Part shown: in pieces, positions 44,190-46,874 of the stretch
Layout: each line of letters opens with the position of its first letter
Numbering within the stretch: the stretch's first letter is position 1
Origin: Planctomycetaceae bacterium
GTDB lineage: Bacteria; Planctomycetota; Planctomycetia; Pirellulales; Lacipirellulaceae
DNA length: 46,874 nucleotides
Reading direction: 5' to 3'
Assembly (NCBI GenBank): GCA_003233055.1
Contig: QIKP01000056.1
Coordinates: forward strand, 1-46,874
The notes under the pieces: model-generated
Told to the model about the DNA's origin: nothing
The model's database searches: none
What the model saw: only the letters and a program-made list of their open reading frames with translations
Translations under genes and position numbers: made by a program

Positions 44190-44828
44190 ATGTATCAACG
44201 CTCTTTCCCAAAATTTGTTTGGTACCGACTGACCCAGTGGGCATTTGGCCTGCCGGCGCGAGGTTGGTTTCGACTCCAGTGCCACGGACTGGCCAACGTC
44301 CCTGCGACGGGGCCCGTGCTCTTGGTCTCGAACCACCAAAGCCATCTCGACCCGGTGTTGATTGGCTGTTTTGTTCACCGTCCCCTCGGCTATCTGGCAC
44401 GGGCCACCCTCTTCAAGGGCTTCATGGGCCCCCTGATTCGCGCCTACGACGCCATCCCGATTGACCGCGAGGGGATGGGACTTGGAGGCATTCGCGCGAC
44501 ACTCAAGCGGATCAAGCAGGGCGACGCCGTGCTGCTTTTCCCTGAAGGGACCCGCACCAAAAATGGAGAGCTTCAGCCGCTGATGCCTGGCTTCCTCGCG
44601 CTGGCGCGCCGGGGCAAGGCGACCGTCGTCCCGATTGCGATCTCCGGCGCGTTCGAGGCGATGCCGCGAGGGCGGCTCCTCCCACGCCCGGTCCGAATTG
44701 CCCTTGTCGGTGGCGAGCCGATCTCCCCCGAAGCGGCTGCCGAGCTGGACGACGAAGCGTTCCTCGCCGAGGTGGCCAAGCGACTCACCGAAGGCCTCGC
44801 CGAGGCCCATCGCCTCGCCGGGAGATAG
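44190..44828 (+). CDS. plsC: 1-acyl-sn-glycerol-3-phosphate acyltransferase
   Basis: This 212-residue membrane-associated enzyme makes phosphatidic acid from lysophosphatidic acid. The catalytic motif is NHQSHLDP (H-X4-D) and the phosphate-binding motif is FPEGTRTKNGE. A third conserved part is VVPIAISG. ATG 44190 (MYQRSFPKFVWYRLTQW) starts 25 nt after cmk; the open frame continues upstream through cmk in another frame, but this is not coding. The length is normal for short PlsC proteins. It is the middle gene of cmk-plsC, with cimA 121 nt further on. Confidence 0.95.
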   Translation: MYQRSFPKFVWYRLTQWAFGLPARGWFRLQCHGLANVPATGPVLLVSNHQSHLDPVLIGCFVHRPLGYLARATLFKGFMGPLIRAYDAIPIDREGMGLGGIRATLKRIKQGDAVLLFPEGTRTKNGELQPLMPGFLALARRGKATVVPIAISGAFEAMPRGRLLPRPVRIALVGGEPISPEAAAELDDEAFLAEVAKRLTEGLAEAHRLAGR

Positions 44829-44949
44829 AAAATCCAGGAGGGGACGCCTCCGAACCTCCGAGGTCTCTTGGCGGTCGATCAACGCGACGGTTCTGTGATA
44901 GACTGACCGTGGTCTAAAATCCTCCCCTTCTTTCGCGGCAACCCCCGGC

Positions 44950-46557
44950 ATGAATATCGAGCTGTACGACACGACCCTTCGCGACGGTGCCCAAGGTGAG
45001 GGCGTGAATTTTTCGCTGGAAGACAAAGTCCTCATCGCCCGACGGCTCGACGAAATGGGCTTGGACTACATCGAAGGAGGGTATCCGCTATCGAACCCCA
45101 AGGATACCCAGTTCTTCGAGCGACTCGTTGCCGAACCCCTCACGCGGAGCAAGGTTTGCGCGTTTGGCATGACACGCCGCAAGGGGGTGAAGCCAGCGGA
45201 CGATCCCGGCATGAAGGCGCTGCTCGCATCGCAGGCACCGGTCATCACGATCGTTGGCAAAACAAGCGACTTCCATGTGAAGGAAGTCCTGCGCGTCTCG
45301 CTCGATGAAAACTTGGCAATGATCGCCGAGACGATCGCCTACTTCGTCGCCCAAGATCGGCAGGTGATTTACGATGCCGAGCATTTTTTCGACGGTTGGA
45401 AATTGAACCCCAAGTACGCTGCCCAAACGATCCAAGCCGCCGCCGATGCCGGCGCATCGCACGTCGTGATGTGCGACACCAACGGGGGCTCTCTCCCCGA
45501 GGAAATCGCCCGCTATACCCAGGAAGTCGCTCGCACGACGGACACGCCGCTAGGGATCCATACGCATAACGACTGCGAACTGGCCGTGGCCAACACGCTC
45601 GCAGCGGTCGACGTCGGTGCGGTCCAAGTGCAGGGGACGATTAACGGACTGGGCGAGCGGTGTGGCAATGCTGATTTAATTTCGGTGATTGCCAATCTGG
45701 GACTCAAAAAGAAAGGCTACCAACTCCTCGACACCGAGGCGGACCAAGAAGGTCGCCTCGACCACCTGACCGAGCTATCGCGGTACGTTTACGAAATCGC
45801 CAACATGAGTTACCGCAACAGCCAGCCCTTCGTCGGCCCGAGTGCCTTTGCCCACAAAGGAGGCATGCACGTCCATGCCATTAACCGGGTTGCGTCCAGC
45901 TACGAACATATTGACCCGGCAAGCGTCGGCAACGAGCGCCGAGTGCTGGTGAGCGAACTCTCAGGCCGGTCGAACATCATCGCCATGACGACCAAGCACA
46001 ACATCGAGAGCGACAAACCGTTGATGGACCGCATCCTTCGCGAGGTGGTCGAGAAAGAAAACCAAGGTTACCAGTTCGAGCTGGCTGACGCGTCGTTCGA
46101 CCTGCTGGTCAAGCGCGCTGCCGGCACGTTTACGCCACACTTCGAGCTGGTGAAATTCGCAACCAACGTCGAAAGCCGTGGAGGAAATCCCGTCACCGAA
46201 GCGACGGTCAAGCTCCTGGTCAACGACGAAGTCCACCACGAAGTGGCCGAAGGCGATGGCCCGGTCAATGCACTCGACGCGGCGCTCCGCAAAGCACTGA
46301 ACGGGCTTTTCCCTAGCCTTCGCGGCATGCATTTGGTCGACTACAAAGTGCGCGTCATCAACAGCGAAGCCGCCACCGCCGCAAGCGTCCGCGTGGTGAT
46401 CGAAAGTCGCGACGAGGATGGCGAAGTCTGGGGCACCGTCGGCGTCAACGAAAACGTCATCCAAGCAAGCTGGGACGCCCTCGTCGATAGCATCGAGTAC
46501 AAGCTCTGCAAGGAAGAGGGGCCCGGAGGCAGGACGCTTGCAAAGTCGCCAAATTAG
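44950..46557 (+). CDS. cimA: Citramalate synthase
   Basis: This 535-residue enzyme condenses pyruvate with acetyl-CoA to (R)-citramalate, the first step to 2-oxobutyrate and isoleucine without threonine. The start DTTLRDGAQGEGVNFS is the form usual in CimA (IPM synthase has DGEQ). Metal and substrate residues are in LGIHTHNDCELAVAN and GLGERCGNADL. FVGPSAFAHKGGMHVHA is next, and a LeuA-type regulatory domain follows from about 400. The last residues (GGRTLAKSPN) come from a repeat that is identical to 22 bp after the phosphofructokinase gene, so the original end may have been different. No Shine-Dalgarno sequence is clear. Confidence 0.93.
   Translation: MNIELYDTTLRDGAQGEGVNFSLEDKVLIARRLDEMGLDYIEGGYPLSNPKDTQFFERLVAEPLTRSKVCAFGMTRRKGVKPADDPGMKALLASQAPVITIVGKTSDFHVKEVLRVSLDENLAMIAETIAYFVAQDRQVIYDAEHFFDGWKLNPKYAAQTIQAAADAGASHVVMCDTNGGSLPEEIARYTQEVARTTDTPLGIHTHNDCELAVANTLAAVDVGAVQVQGTINGLGERCGNADLISVIANLGLKKKGYQLLDTEADQEGRLDHLTELSRYVYEIANMSYRNSQPFVGPSAFAHKGGMHVHAINRVASSYEHIDPASVGNERRVLVSELSGRSNIIAMTTKHNIESDKPLMDRILREVVEKENQGYQFELADASFDLLVKRAAGTFTPHFELVKFATNVESRGGNPVTEATVKLLVNDEVHHEVAEGDGPVNALDAALRKALNGLFPSLRGMHLVDYKVRVINSEAATAASVRVVIESRDEDGEVWGTVGVNENVIQASWDALVDSIEYKLCKEEGPGGRTLAKSPN
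46529..46550 (+). repeat. 22-bp repeat forming the cimA C-terminus
   Basis: It is identical to 22678-22699. Here it is translated as part of the last residues of cimA, with the stop (TAG) just after it. Confidence 0.8.
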
Positions 46558-46666
46558 TGCGAGCCGCACACGCATGTTCCGGTCACGGCGCTGCTATTTC
46601 AGCGTCCAACGATTGCCTTAGCGGAACATCCGAGTGATCACTGCGAAGAGTTGGAGGAGAGAGGCA

Positions 46667-46790
46667 ACCGTTCACCGAATCGGAGGCAGGGAAAACCACG
46701 AATTCGTGCGAATCGACACGAATAGCGGCAAAAGGACACCCCTCTATCTCTTTGGATTCGTGCGTTTCTTTCTTTCGACTCGTGAACGGT
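46667..46790. repeat. MITE-like element with inverted ends
   Basis: ACCGTTCAC (46667-46675) and GTGAACGGT (46782-46790) are inverted ends of a 124-bp stretch. Inside are a 12-bp palindrome CACGAATTCGTG, the sequence GGGAAAACCACGAATTCG, which resembles part of copy 2 of the composite repeat (GGGAAAGCCACGAATCG at about 26828), and several ATTCGTG motifs. No gene is seen in 46558-46874. Confidence 0.5.
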
Positions 46791-46874
46791 GACAGGATTA
46801 ACAATCTGGGGTTTCTCTGTTTTCATGCCGCCATTATATATTCAGAGCCAGGAGAACTGCAAAGTCAGGAATTA

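Overview
The window reads as chromosomal DNA of a planctomycete, probably of the Pirellulales. The evidence is an alternative complex III joined to a caa3-type oxidase, Cys-rich and His-rich exported proteins of planctomycete style, a PilM-type operon with Gly/Arg-rich partners, many small palindromic repeats between genes, and GC-rich DNA with weak Shine-Dalgarno signals. I see no phage, IS element, CRISPR array or rRNA; there is one tRNA (Leu, anticodon GAG).

Layout. 1-3469 (minus): two related Cys-rich exported proteins (the first cut by the window edge), a lipoprotein and a His-rich secreted protein. 3661-4509 (minus): ferritin and tRNA-Leu. 4604-19247 (minus): one long respiratory gene set, transcribed actA, actB, actC, actD-actE fusion, actF, a small one-helix protein, a SCO copper chaperone, coxB, coxA, coxC, coxD. 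Its products would take electrons from quinol through the pentaheme, Fe-S and monoheme subunits of alternative complex III to the cytochrome c domain of CoxB, then through CuA to an A2-type heme-copper oxidase. 19611-21213 (minus): two genes of unknown function. 21354-25637 (plus): an ATP-type 6-phosphofructokinase and an MmpL/RND transporter. 25924-34530: uppP (minus), an MBL-fold nuclease-like protein, a TPR lipoprotein, a Wza-like polysaccharide export protein, cutA (minus), a MATE transporter and a GT4 glycosyltransferase, a neighbourhood that suggests envelope or exopolysaccharide work. 34616-40654 (minus): a PilM-PilN-like fusion followed by two large single-helix proteins of low complexity. 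40906-46557 (plus): a glycoside-hydrolase-like protein that seems to have lost the GH38 catalytic signature, then cmk, plsC and cimA.

The most unusual signals are: a palindromic repeat that is translated in the same frame inside linkers of both CoxC and the ActD-ActE fusion; the PilM-PilN-like fusion; the pair of Cys-rich exported proteins; a dispersed composite repeat found at 2.2 kb and 26.8 kb with a related element at 46.7 kb; and a 22-bp repeat that forms the end of the cimA reading frame and also lies just after the phosphofructokinase gene. All functional statements come from reading motifs by eye; no database search was possible.
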